Notes under the pieces: generated by a model
Told to the model about the DNA's origin: nothing
Databases searched by the model: none
The model's input: the letters and a program-made list of their open reading frames with translations, nothing else
Shown here: piece after piece, positions 1 through 6,332 of the stretch
Layout of the letters: each line of letters starts with the position of its first letter
Numbering within the stretch: the first letter of the stretch is position 1
From: Cellvibrionales bacterium UBA5860
GTDB taxonomy: Bacteria; Pseudomonadota; Gammaproteobacteria; Pseudomonadales; Porticoccaceae
Direction of reading: 5' to 3'
Assembly (NCBI GenBank): GCA_002431545.1
Contig: DJFY01000061.1
Span: 1 to 10,085, forward strand
DNA: 10,085 bases
Translations under genes and position numbers: made by a program

Positions 1-1
1 C

Positions 2-286
2 AAGCGCGCGCTGTCCGCCCCGACTCGGCAAATTGCAGAAAACTCTGCTGTTGACGGTGGTGTTGTGGTAGAAAAAATGCTTGCCGGAGAGGGGGCGGTC
101 GGTTACGACGCGGCGGCTAATGTTTATGTCGACTTGTATGAGGCGGGAATTGTAGATCCAACCAAAGTCATGCGCGTTGCTCTGGAAAATGCAGTATCGG
201 TTGCCAGCGTGTTGCTTTTGACGGAAGCGACTATGACTGAGGCTCCCGAGCCGCCGGTGCAAACTGCGCCGGAGATGGCGATATGA
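2..286 (+). CDS. groEL: Chaperonin GroEL, C-terminal fragment (5' end outside window)
   Basis: This is the last 94 residues of a 60-kDa chaperonin, open from the window edge in frame 2 to TGA at 284-286. GroEL forms the double-ring ATP-driven folding chamber in the cytoplasm with GroES. Diagnostic segments of the C-terminal equatorial domain are visible: ALSAPTRQIAENS, GYDAAANVYVDLYEAGIVDPTKV, and VALENAVSVASVLLLTEA. The last two match the GYNAAT...GILDPTKV and SALQYAASVAGLMITTE segments of E. coli GroEL. The oddity is the tail: it ends TEAPEPPVQTAPEMAI, which is proline-rich and has no Gly-Gly-Met repeats. The helix reads SVASVLLLTEAT instead of SVAGLMITTEC. These differences suggest a divergent, possibly secondary groEL copy rather than the main housekeeping one, but the missing N-terminal part and groES prevent a decision. 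No convincing terminator is visible in the 92 bp before the convergent gene. Confidence 0.93.
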   Translation, partial: KRALSAPTRQIAENSAVDGGVVVEKMLAGEGAVGYDAAANVYVDLYEAGIVDPTKVMRVALENAVSVASVLLLTEATMTEAPEPPVQTAPEMAI

Positions 287-378
287 TCAGTCTCGGAGTG
301 AGTGCATCTCAACATCCACTAGCATCAGGCAGTCGTTGCAAATATTTATATTCGATGTAATGGCGCTATACGCTCTGG

Positions 379-990
379 TTAAAACCGGTACTGCAGACCG
401 AAAGCCAAGGCGTTCGACGCGCCCCTGATATCGTCACCAAATAACCCATACGCACCCGAACGATGATGCACTCGAGCGATTATCGCCCATTGGGGTAGTC
501 GTGGTAGAGCCAGCGCCAGCTCGAACATCAGGTAGCCAAGTAGCTGCTGAGACTTACCGTTGTTTTTTTCGAGTTCGAAATCCGGCGTGTCTGTCGCATA
601 GGACAAGCCGGCACCGGCTGCGATATTGGTGTTGACCGCCTCATGCCACGGGAATTGATGCCAACGAAACACAATCAGTGCGTTGAATTCCTCGTGATGC
701 TGGCCTTGATAGTGCTTGGCTATTTGCCCTTCCAGCTCCCAGGTCCAGTCGCGCTGTGCTGTTACTCGATAGGCCAGTGCCATGGTCTGAAAGCGAAAAT
801 CACTGTCGTAACTGGCGTTGAACGTGCCCATATCAAAAAGGGTGTCAGCGCTCAGGCTGCCGTCGTAAAACGTTAGTCGCCAATCGTTTGGCCGGTGTAA
901 TTGACTGGTCTCAGACATTGTTTCGGAAACCGCGTGGGACGCGAGAAAAAGTAAAGCAAGAAAATAATGAGATGGGTAAAAGGTGTGCAT
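379..990 (-). CDS. Small outer-membrane beta-barrel protein, possibly PagL/acyloxyacyl hydrolase-like
   Basis: The product is 203 aa from the ATG at 990. I chose this start because it places a normal Sec signal peptide first (hydrophobic YFLALLFLASHA at residues 9-20). The open frame runs on to 1068, but the extra 26 residues are arginine/lysine-rich and precede the signal. The mature part alternates polar and aromatic residues in strand-like stretches (WRLTFYDGS, WTWELEGQIAKHY, ALIVFRWHQFPW, QLLGYLMFELALAL, WAIIARVHHRSG). It ends ALAFGLQYRF, with the C-terminal Phe typical of barrels inserted by the Bam complex. HHRSG at 175-179 contains an H-x-S pair, reminiscent of the His/Ser of the lipid A 3-O-deacylase PagL, followed by a GASNALAFGLQYRF ending. 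The catalytic Glu of PagL is not obvious, so enzymatic activity is uncertain. The RBS is weak. It is convergent with groEL and downstream of the spoVR operon on the same strand, but too far away for certain co-transcription. Confidence 0.8.
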   Translation of the reverse strand: MHTFYPSHYFLALLFLASHAVSETMSETSQLHRPNDWRLTFYDGSLSADTLFDMGTFNASYDSDFRFQTMALAYRVTAQRDWTWELEGQIAKHYQGQHHEEFNALIVFRWHQFPWHEAVNTNIAAGAGLSYATDTPDFELEKNNGKSQQLLGYLMFELALALPRLPQWAIIARVHHRSGAYGLFGDDIRGASNALAFGLQYRF

Positions 991-1312
991 TTTTTGTCTA
1001 CTCGCAAGCGGGATCGCCGCATAAATCCTAATACATGTTTTTCGAGCGGTTTGAGCGAAGATAAGCATCGCCGGCGCCCAAGCATTCCGGTTTTTATTGG
1101 TGTAGTTGCCCTTTGAGCAACGCCCGGTAATGGTGTCACAGTTTGGACAGTTTGATCCTGGCCTGGATCAAAGACTCTTTTCGCAGGATGCTGGTCATTC
1201 GAGTGGCATAAGGCGACAGTATCGGATAGCGGGGCCAGCCTTGTAGTATGGGATTTGTTGGCGAGCAGATGCTATACGGAACCTTTACCCGTTCGTACAA
1301 ATATCCCCTTGT
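991..1312. other. Intergenic region between spoVR and the barrel-protein gene (322 bp)
   Basis: No coding frame here is convincing on either strand. The stretch must hold the 3' end of the spoVR operon and any promoter of the barrel-protein gene. I see no good -35/-10 pair and no stem followed by a T-run in the direction of the operon. It contains a short hairpin (GTTGC at 1105-1109 with GCAAC at 1117-1121), a direct repeat ACAGTTTG at 1138-1145 and 1147-1154, and the strong inverted repeat at 1151-1172 listed separately. Confidence 0.6.
1151..1172. repeat. 22-bp inverted repeat, candidate operator or stem-loop
   Basis: TTTGATCC (1151-1158) and GGATCAAA (1165-1172) are perfect complements around the 6-nt centre TGGCCT. 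Ten of the eleven symmetric positions match across the whole 22 bp. On the + strand it is followed by GACTCTTTT, a poor U-tract, and there is no + gene upstream to terminate. On the - strand no T-run follows. Its place 161 bp or more upstream of the barrel-protein start and about 140 bp past the spoVR stop allows either an operator or a 3'-end stem for the operon mRNA. The N10 spacing between TTGAT and ATCAA rules out a standard FNR site. Confidence 0.6.
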
Positions 1313-2833
1313 CTATTTGTCAGACTTTTCCGGCTCTGCGCAACAGTCGAAGGTTTCCACTGGCCCCGTTGTATCTCTGGATTCAATGTGTACATCAAAA
1401 CCCCACAGCCGGCGGATGTATCGGGTCACTTCGCGAGCGGATTCCGGCTCCAGGGGACGGTCGTGATAACGGGTATGATGCAGTATTAGAGAGCGATCAC
1501 CGCTGATGTCGGCGCTGTAAACCTGAATGTTAGGTTCGTTATTGCCAAGATTGTATTGTCCTGCAAGCGTGTTGCGAATGTGTTGATAGCCCGCTTCGTC
1601 GTGTATCGCGCCGACTTCTAGATAGTCGTTGTCGGCGTCGTCCAGGATGCTAAATAATTTCATTTCCCTGATAAGCCTCGGGGATAGAAACTGCTGAATA
1701 AAACTCTCGTCCTTAAAGTTGGCCATCGCGAACTTCAGCGTTTCCAGCCAGGGCGATCCGGCGATATCTGGAAACCAGTATTGGTCTTCTTTCGTCGGCG
1801 CCTCACAAATACGGCGGATATCTCGCATCATGCCGAAACCGAGGGCATAGGGGTTGATGCCGCTGTACATTGGGTTATCGTAATCGGGTTGAAACACAAC
1901 GTTGGTGTGGGACTGCAGAAATTCCAGCATAAAGGCATCGTTGATCTGGCCCCGATCATACATGTCGTGCAGCAATTGATAGTGCCAGAAACAGGCCCAA
2001 CCCTCGTTCATCACCTGGGTTTGGCGCTGCGGATAAAGGTATTGGGCGATTTTGCGTACGATGCGCACCACCTCCCGCTGCCAGGGCTCCAGTAGCGGCG
2101 CATCTTTTTCGAGAAAATAGAGCAGGTTCTCCTGGGGCTCTTCCGGATAGCGCTTTTTACTATTCTTGTCGGAAACGCTGGCCGCAATCGGAACCGTTTT
2201 CTGCCACAGCTCGTTGACCTGTTGCTGCAGGGCCTCTTCCCGTTCCCGTTGACGAGTTTTCTCTTCTTCGAGCGACAGCGGGTAGGGTCGTTTATAACGG
2301 TCGACCCCGTAGTTCATCAGGGCGTGGCAGGCATCTAGAATGGCTTCCACCGCCTCGATACCGTGGCGTTCTTCGCATTGTGCGATGTAGTTCCGCGCAA
2401 ACACCATATAATCGACTATTGAGTCGGGGTCCGTCCACGTCTGGAACAGATAGTTGCCCTTGAAAAATGAATTGTGCCCAAAGCAGGCATGGGCGATCAC
2501 CAGCGCCTGCATGGTTAGCGTATTCTCTTCCTGTAAATAGGCGATGCAGGGGTTGGAGTTAATGACCAACTCATAGGCCAGGCCCATTTGTCCACGGCGA
2601 TAGGCCTGTTCGGTGACGATGAAGCGCTTGCCAAAGGACCAGTGATGATAGTTGATAGGCATGCCGGCGGAGGCGTAGGCATCCATCATTTGCTCGGAAC
2701 TGATGACCTCTATCTGGTTGGGAAACGTATCCAACTCGTATTCAGCCGCGATTTCGCCGAGAGCCTTTTCGTATTGTTCGAGTAGGTCAATCGTCCATTC
2801 GGACTCTGCGGAGATCAGTCGAGCTGTCATCAT
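1313..2833 (-). CDS. ycgB: SpoVR family protein (YcgB)
   Basis: The 506-aa product is the usual length for Gram-negative SpoVR/YcgB (E. coli YcgB is about 510 aa). It matches along its whole length: FPNQIEVISSEQMMDAY near 38-53, MPINYHHWSFGKRF, AYELVINSNPCIAYL, then HACFGHNSFF at 115-124, CHALMNYGVDRYKRP at 169-183, MNEGWACFWH at 275-284, NPYALGFGM, WFPDIAGSPWLETL, and YNLGNNEPNIQV towards the C-terminus. The His/Glu-rich HACFGHN and NEGWACFWH segments look like possible metal-binding or catalytic sites; that is my inference. The protein is soluble, with no signal peptide. SpoVR is named for a role in Bacillus spore cortex formation, and its biochemical function is unsettled. It is the last gene of the yeaG-yeaH-spoVR operon and overlaps yeaH by four bases (ATGA), implying translational coupling. 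The gene begins ATG ATG. An AGGA lies 3 nt before the first and 6 nt before the second, so initiation may be at 2830. Confidence 0.96.
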   Translation of the reverse strand: MMTARLISAESEWTIDLLEQYEKALGEIAAEYELDTFPNQIEVISSEQMMDAYASAGMPINYHHWSFGKRFIVTEQAYRRGQMGLAYELVINSNPCIAYLQEENTLTMQALVIAHACFGHNSFFKGNYLFQTWTDPDSIVDYMVFARNYIAQCEERHGIEAVEAILDACHALMNYGVDRYKRPYPLSLEEEKTRQREREEALQQQVNELWQKTVPIAASVSDKNSKKRYPEEPQENLLYFLEKDAPLLEPWQREVVRIVRKIAQYLYPQRQTQVMNEGWACFWHYQLLHDMYDRGQINDAFMLEFLQSHTNVVFQPDYDNPMYSGINPYALGFGMMRDIRRICEAPTKEDQYWFPDIAGSPWLETLKFAMANFKDESFIQQFLSPRLIREMKLFSILDDADNDYLEVGAIHDEAGYQHIRNTLAGQYNLGNNEPNIQVYSADISGDRSLILHHTRYHDRPLEPESAREVTRYIRRLWGFDVHIESRDTTGPVETFDCCAEPEKSDK

Positions 2834-4089
2834 GCATCCTGCTTCTGAAATAGGTTGCGCAGCACCGGATAGATATCAGCAGGCCGGGTGATGTGCTGCA
2901 TCGCGAACTGTTGAGGTTGCGCTTGTTCAAAACGCGCGTAAGTTTGCCACAAGGGTTTGTCCTGCTTCGCTATTTCGATATAGGCAAAATATTGAATTTG
3001 GGGTAGGAGCTGTGTAACCAACTGTTCGCAACGGTGACCGTCATCGTGCCAGTTGTCACCGTCAGAAGCCTGAGCAATATAAAGATTCCATTCGCTGCTC
3101 GGATAGCGCCCATCGATGATCTCCTTGACCAACTGCAGGGCGCTGGATACCACAGTGCCGCCCGATTCGCGCGAGTAGAAAAATTCCTTTTCGTCGACTT
3201 CTTTTGCCGTCGTATGGTGGCGGACAAAGACGACTTCAGTTTTTTCGTAATGGCGGTTCAGAAAGAGATATAGCAGAATAAAAAACCGCTTTGCTAAATC
3301 TTTGTCGCTTTGGTCCATGGAGCCGGAGACGTCCATGACGCAAAACATAACGGCTTTGGATCGGGGTTGGGGTTGCTTAACGTGCTGGTGATAGCGCAAG
3401 TCAATTTCATCAATGAAGGGTACTCGATTGATGCGTTCCCGAAGTTGCTGGATTTTCTCGTCGAGTTCCGCGACGGATTCTGTATCAACAGGGTCTCTCG
3501 CCAGCAGGTCTTCTCGCTCGGCGATGAGTTCGCGTAAAGCGCGTCGTTTGTTTGCGCCTAGGGCAACGCGTCGCGCCAGTGCGGAGCGCATGGAGCGCAC
3601 CACATTGATGTTTGATGGTGGACCTGTTTGCGCAAAACCCGCGCGGGTAAATTTAAACTCCTCGTTATCGACCAGTTGTTTGCGAGTGAGATTAGGCAGT
3701 GCCATATCCTCGAACAGGAGGTCGAGGAATTCGCGGCGGCTGATTTCAAAGACAAATTCGTCCATGCTCTCGCCGTCTGGTGATCCGTTTTTTCCTGGCT
3801 CGCCCGCGCCCTGCGGAGGACGTTCTATTTTGTCGCCAGCGGAGAACTTGCGGTTACCTGGGTATACCCTTTCCGTATTGCCACCTGGGCCATGGTGGAA
3901 GATCGGTTCCCTCGTGTTGCGTGTCGGGATTCTTACTTTCATACCTCTATCGGTTTCAGTAATGCCCTGGTCACGTAATTTTTTTTCTACGGAATTGCGA
4001 ATCTCCTCCTGATACCGGCGCATAAAGCGCTGGCGGTTTACAGCACTTTTATTTTTCGAGTTCTTTCGTCGATCAATCAGGTACGTCAT
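2830..4089 (-). CDS. yeaH: YeaH/YhbH family protein (DUF444) with von Willebrand A-like domain
   Basis: The 419-aa product is collinear with E. coli YeaH (about 427 aa). The N-terminus has YLIDRRKNSKNKSAVNRQRFMRRY, a basic segment typical of the family, followed by a flexible Gly/Pro-rich stretch (about 85-108). EFVFEISRREFLDLLFEDMALPNL sits near 111-134. The C-terminal half is a VWA fold. Its MIDAS motif DVSGS is at 253-257, with SGGT at 309-312 and SDGDN at 342-346 supplying the further metal-coordinating positions. VPFIDEIDLRYHQH at 223-236 links the two halves. VWA/MIDAS proteins often partner AAA+ ATPases, which fits its place directly behind the AAA+/kinase YeaG (18-bp gap, with TAGGT upstream of the ATG as a modest RBS). 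The exact role is unknown. It is a cytoplasmic protein with no signal peptide. Its stop overlaps the spoVR start. Confidence 0.96.
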   Translation of the reverse strand: MTYLIDRRKNSKNKSAVNRQRFMRRYQEEIRNSVEKKLRDQGITETDRGMKVRIPTRNTREPIFHHGPGGNTERVYPGNRKFSAGDKIERPPQGAGEPGKNGSPDGESMDEFVFEISRREFLDLLFEDMALPNLTRKQLVDNEEFKFTRAGFAQTGPPSNINVVRSMRSALARRVALGANKRRALRELIAEREDLLARDPVDTESVAELDEKIQQLRERINRVPFIDEIDLRYHQHVKQPQPRSKAVMFCVMDVSGSMDQSDKDLAKRFFILLYLFLNRHYEKTEVVFVRHHTTAKEVDEKEFFYSRESGGTVVSSALQLVKEIIDGRYPSSEWNLYIAQASDGDNWHDDGHRCEQLVTQLLPQIQYFAYIEIAKQDKPLWQTYARFEQAQPQQFAMQHITRPADIYPVLRNLFQKQDA

Positions 4090-4107
4090 ATAAATACCTA
4101 TTGTCAG

Positions 4108-6030
4108 TTATTGCGATTTGCGAACCCTGAGATACCACTCGCTGAGCAGGCGAACCTGTTTTTCCGTATAACCTCTCTCAACCATGCGTTTGACGAAATC
4201 TTCGTGTTTGGCTTTGTCGTCGGCGGATGCTTTAGTGTTAAACGAGATAACCGGCAACAGGTCCTCCGTGCTGGCAAACATTTTTTTCTCTATAACGGTG
4301 CGTAATTTCTCATAACTGGTCCATTTTGGGTTGTCGCCCGCGTTATTGGCGCGTGCCCGCAATACAAAGTTGACGATTTCGCTGCGGAAATCTTTCGGGT
4401 TACTGATGCCCGCCGGTTTCTCGATTTTTTCCAGCTCGTTGTTCAAGGCGGCGCGGTCAAATATTTCGCCGGTTTCTGGATCTCGATACTCTTGATCCTG
4501 GACCCAGAAATCGGCATAGGTAACGTAGCGATCGAAAAGATTTTGGCCGTATTGAGAATAGGACTCCAGATAAGCTGTTTGAATTTCCTTGCCGATAAAG
4601 TCGATATAGTTGCTGGCAAGGTATTCCTTGATGTAGCTTAGATACCTATCGTGTGTTTCCTGTGGAAATTGCTCCTGTTCGATTTGTTTCTCCAGCACGT
4701 ATAAGAGGTGTATCGGGTTGGCGGCCACCTCTGCCGCATCGTAGTTAAATACCTGTGAGAGTACTTTAAAGGCAAAACGGGTGGAGAGCCCGGACATGCC
4801 TTCATCGACGCCGGCAGTATCCCGGTATTCCTGGATGGACTTGGCCTTGGGGTCCGTATCCTTGAGGTTCTCGCCGTTATAGATGCGCATTTTCGAGAAA
4901 ATATTCGAGTTTTCGTGCTCCTTTAGCCGGGACAGCACGGTAAATTGCGCCAGCATTTTAAGGGTGTCCGGCGCGCACGGCGCAGATGCGAGAGAACTAT
5001 TGGCCAGCAATTTTTTGTAAATGCTAATTTCTTCACTGACTTGCAGGCAGTAGGGCACTTTCACGATGTATACCCGGTCGAGGAAGGCCTCATTATTTTT
5101 ATTGTTGCGGAAACTCTGCCACTCTGATTCGTTGGAGTGAGCCAGTACGATGCCATCGAAGGGTATACTTCCGATTTGCTCGGTGCCGTTGTAATTATGT
5201 TCCTGGGTGGCCGTAAGCAGTGGATGCAACACTTTGATCGGCGCCTTGAACATCTCGACGAACTCCAGCAAGCCCTGGTTGGCCCGGCACAGGCCACCGG
5301 AATAACTGTAGGCATCGGTATCGCTCTGGGAGAATTCTTCGAGCATGCGTATATCGACCTTGCCCACTAGGGACGAGATGTCCTGATTGTTTTCGTCGCC
5401 TGGCTCGGTTTTGCACACGCCAACCTGGTCGGCGCGGGAGGGAAAGACGCGTGAAACCCGGAACTGGGAAACATCCCCGCCAAATTCGTGCAGTCGTTTG
5501 ACTGCCCAGGGTGACATTCGTGCCCTTAAATAGCGCTGAGGAATGCCGTATTCTTCCTCGAGCAGTCGTCCGTCCTCCTCCCTGTTGAATAGCCCCAGGG
5601 GGGACTCGAATACCGGTGAGCCCTCAAGACAGTAGATAGGATACTGTTCCGTCAGTGCTTTCAGTTTTTCCGCAAGTGAAGATTTTCCGCCGCCCACGGG
5701 CCCCAATAAGTAGAGAATCTGTTTTTCTTCCTCCAGCCCCTGCGCAGCGTGGCGGAAAAAGCTGACCACATTGTCGATAGCGGTCTCCATGCCGTAAAAC
5801 TCGTTAAAAGCAGGGTAGCGACGGATGACTTTATTGGCGAATATTCGGCTTAGGCGGGGGTCTTTCGAGGTGTCGACAAGCTCGGGCTCGCCGATCGCCA
5901 GCAGCATTCGCTGAGCGGCTGTGGCGTAAACTTCAGGGTTCTCTCGACATAACTCCAGGTATTCCTGCAGGGTAAAGGTTTCCTGCTGCGTACGCTGGTA
6001 GCGATCCTGGTAATGGCTGAATATCGTCAT
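4108..6030 (-). CDS. yeaG: PrkA family serine protein kinase / AAA+ protein (YeaG)
   Basis: From the ATG at 6030 the product is 640 aa, close to E. coli YeaG (644 aa), and begins MTIFSHYQDRYQ like the family (MNIFDHYRQRYE). A strong RBS precedes this start. The frame is open to a GTG at 6102, but that would add 24 non-homologous residues and its Shine-Dalgarno-like AAGGAG overlaps the GTG itself. Domains: N-terminal helical region with AIGEPELVDTSKDPRLSRIF (45-64), AAA+ domain with Walker A GPVGGGKS at 110-117, GLCRANQGLLEFVEMFK (246-262) in the region where AAA+ proteins carry Walker B, IPFDGIVLAHSNESEW (289-304), and NNEAFLDRVYIVKVPY near 312-327. The PrkA C-terminal kinase-like region runs to residue 640. 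Known members are reported to autophosphorylate, and yeaG of E. coli responds to nitrogen starvation. It is the first gene of the operon with yeaH and spoVR, behind a sigma-54-type promoter. Confidence 0.97.
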   Translation of the reverse strand: MTIFSHYQDRYQRTQQETFTLQEYLELCRENPEVYATAAQRMLLAIGEPELVDTSKDPRLSRIFANKVIRRYPAFNEFYGMETAIDNVVSFFRHAAQGLEEEKQILYLLGPVGGGKSSLAEKLKALTEQYPIYCLEGSPVFESPLGLFNREEDGRLLEEEYGIPQRYLRARMSPWAVKRLHEFGGDVSQFRVSRVFPSRADQVGVCKTEPGDENNQDISSLVGKVDIRMLEEFSQSDTDAYSYSGGLCRANQGLLEFVEMFKAPIKVLHPLLTATQEHNYNGTEQIGSIPFDGIVLAHSNESEWQSFRNNKNNEAFLDRVYIVKVPYCLQVSEEISIYKKLLANSSLASAPCAPDTLKMLAQFTVLSRLKEHENSNIFSKMRIYNGENLKDTDPKAKSIQEYRDTAGVDEGMSGLSTRFAFKVLSQVFNYDAAEVAANPIHLLYVLEKQIEQEQFPQETHDRYLSYIKEYLASNYIDFIGKEIQTAYLESYSQYGQNLFDRYVTYADFWVQDQEYRDPETGEIFDRAALNNELEKIEKPAGISNPKDFRSEIVNFVLRARANNAGDNPKWTSYEKLRTVIEKKMFASTEDLLPVISFNTKASADDKAKHEDFVKRMVERGYTEKQVRLLSEWYLRVRKSQ

Positions 6031-6037
6031 ATAAAGG

Positions 6038-6044
6038 CCCTCCC
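6038..6044 (-). promoter_or_regulatory. Ribosome binding site deciding the yeaG start
   Basis: On the minus strand GGGAGGG is followed by CCTTTAT and then the ATG at 6030, so the GGAGG core sits 8 nt from the start codon. This supports the shorter 640-aa product over the GTG at 6102. Three C residues just upstream (CCCGTCGGG) could fold over part of it, which might modulate initiation. Confidence 0.8.
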
Positions 6045-6171
6045 GACGGGGTTTTGACGCTATCGCAAATTTATCGTCGATAGAAAAATTAGCGGTAATC
6101 ACTCCTTAAGAAGCTATCTGGTGCTTCGGCAAAGTTTGTCTCGTTAAGTTGCAGAATTTTTTATTATAAGA

Positions 6172-6187
6172 AGCAACGTACGTGCCA
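6172..6187 (-). promoter_or_regulatory. Sigma-54 (RpoN) promoter for yeaG-yeaH-spoVR
   Basis: The minus strand reads TGGCACGTACGTTGCT, which matches the sigma-54 consensus TGGCACG-N4-TTGC(A/T) at every defined position. The invariant GG (-24 region, 6186-6185) and GC (-12 region, 6174-6173) are separated by exactly 10 nt. The predicted transcription start is near 6161, giving a leader of about 130 nt to the yeaG ATG. Sigma-54 promoters need an AAA+ enhancer-binding protein such as NtrC. E. coli yeaGH is known to be sigma-54/NtrC-dependent, so the position agrees with established biology of this operon. Confidence 0.88.
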
Positions 6188-6207
6188 TCGGCATATAAGT
6201 GTGGGGC

Positions 6208-6220
6208 GGTCAATATGACC
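6208..6220. repeat. Perfect 13-bp inverted repeat GGTCA-N3-TGACC, candidate operator
   Basis: GGTCA (6208-6212), ATA, TGACC (6216-6220). Its centre is about 53 bp upstream of the predicted sigma-54 start. A third half-site, GGTCA, lies at 6236-6240. It could be a regulator site next to the promoter, though I cannot name the protein. GGTCA alone is common, so only the perfect symmetry and the position carry weight. Confidence 0.5.
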
Positions 6221-6256
6221 AAATTAAGGCGAAGTGGTCATGTAAACTCATATACA

Positions 6257-6273
6257 GGGCCGCAAGTTGGCCC
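6257..6273. repeat. Inverted repeat GGGCC-N7-GGCCC, candidate enhancer site or stem-loop
   Basis: GGGCC (6257-6261) and GGCCC (6269-6273) flank GCAAGTT. The 17-bp dyad is centred about 104 bp upstream of the predicted sigma-54 start, a normal distance for an enhancer-binding protein site. It does not match the NtrC consensus (GCACC...GGTGC) well. It could instead be a 3' stem of the antiporter mRNA, but no T-run follows on the minus strand. Confidence 0.4.
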
Positions 6274-6332
6274 CGTGGGGGATAATTTCCGGACTTGATG
6301 CCCGATCATCGATCAGGATGTGCTTTGTCTGT

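Larger units (their letters stand above)
6031..6332. other. Regulatory region upstream of the yeaG-yeaH-spoVR operon (302 bp)
   Basis: This gap separates the antiporter stop (6333) from the yeaG start (6030), both on the minus strand. It holds the sigma-54 promoter at 6172-6187, a leader of about 130 nt, and two inverted repeats upstream of the promoter (6208-6220 and 6257-6273). A GATCATCGATC segment lies at 6304-6314. No stem with a U-run is visible to terminate the antiporter transcript, so some read-through into the operon is possible. Confidence 0.7.

Noticed and set aside
873..1139. Minus-strand frame of 88 aa upstream of the barrel-protein gene.
   Set aside because: It overlaps the signal-peptide-coding start of the barrel gene in another frame, and its sequence is low in plausible domain content. 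The AGGA before its internal ATG is too close to act as an RBS.
1147..1166. AGTTTGATCCTGGC looks like the 5' end of 16S rRNA (the 27F primer site).
   Set aside because: The match stops after 14 nt; what follows is the right arm of an inverted repeat, not rRNA sequence.
3413..4012. Long plus-strand open frame (199 aa) opposite yeaH.
   Set aside because: It is the antisense shadow of a well-supported gene and its sequence is Ser/Arg-rich without recognisable motifs.
6031..6102. GTG start at 6102 giving yeaG 24 extra residues.
   Set aside because: The extra residues are absent from the family, and the ATG at 6030 has a well-spaced GGGAGGG.
6163..6168. Perfect TATAAT on the minus strand upstream of yeaG, as a sigma-70 promoter.
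   Set aside because: The hexamer 17 bp upstream (CCGATG) does not resemble a -35, and the site lies at the start point of the much better sigma-54 promoter. A secondary RpoD/RpoS start cannot be excluded.
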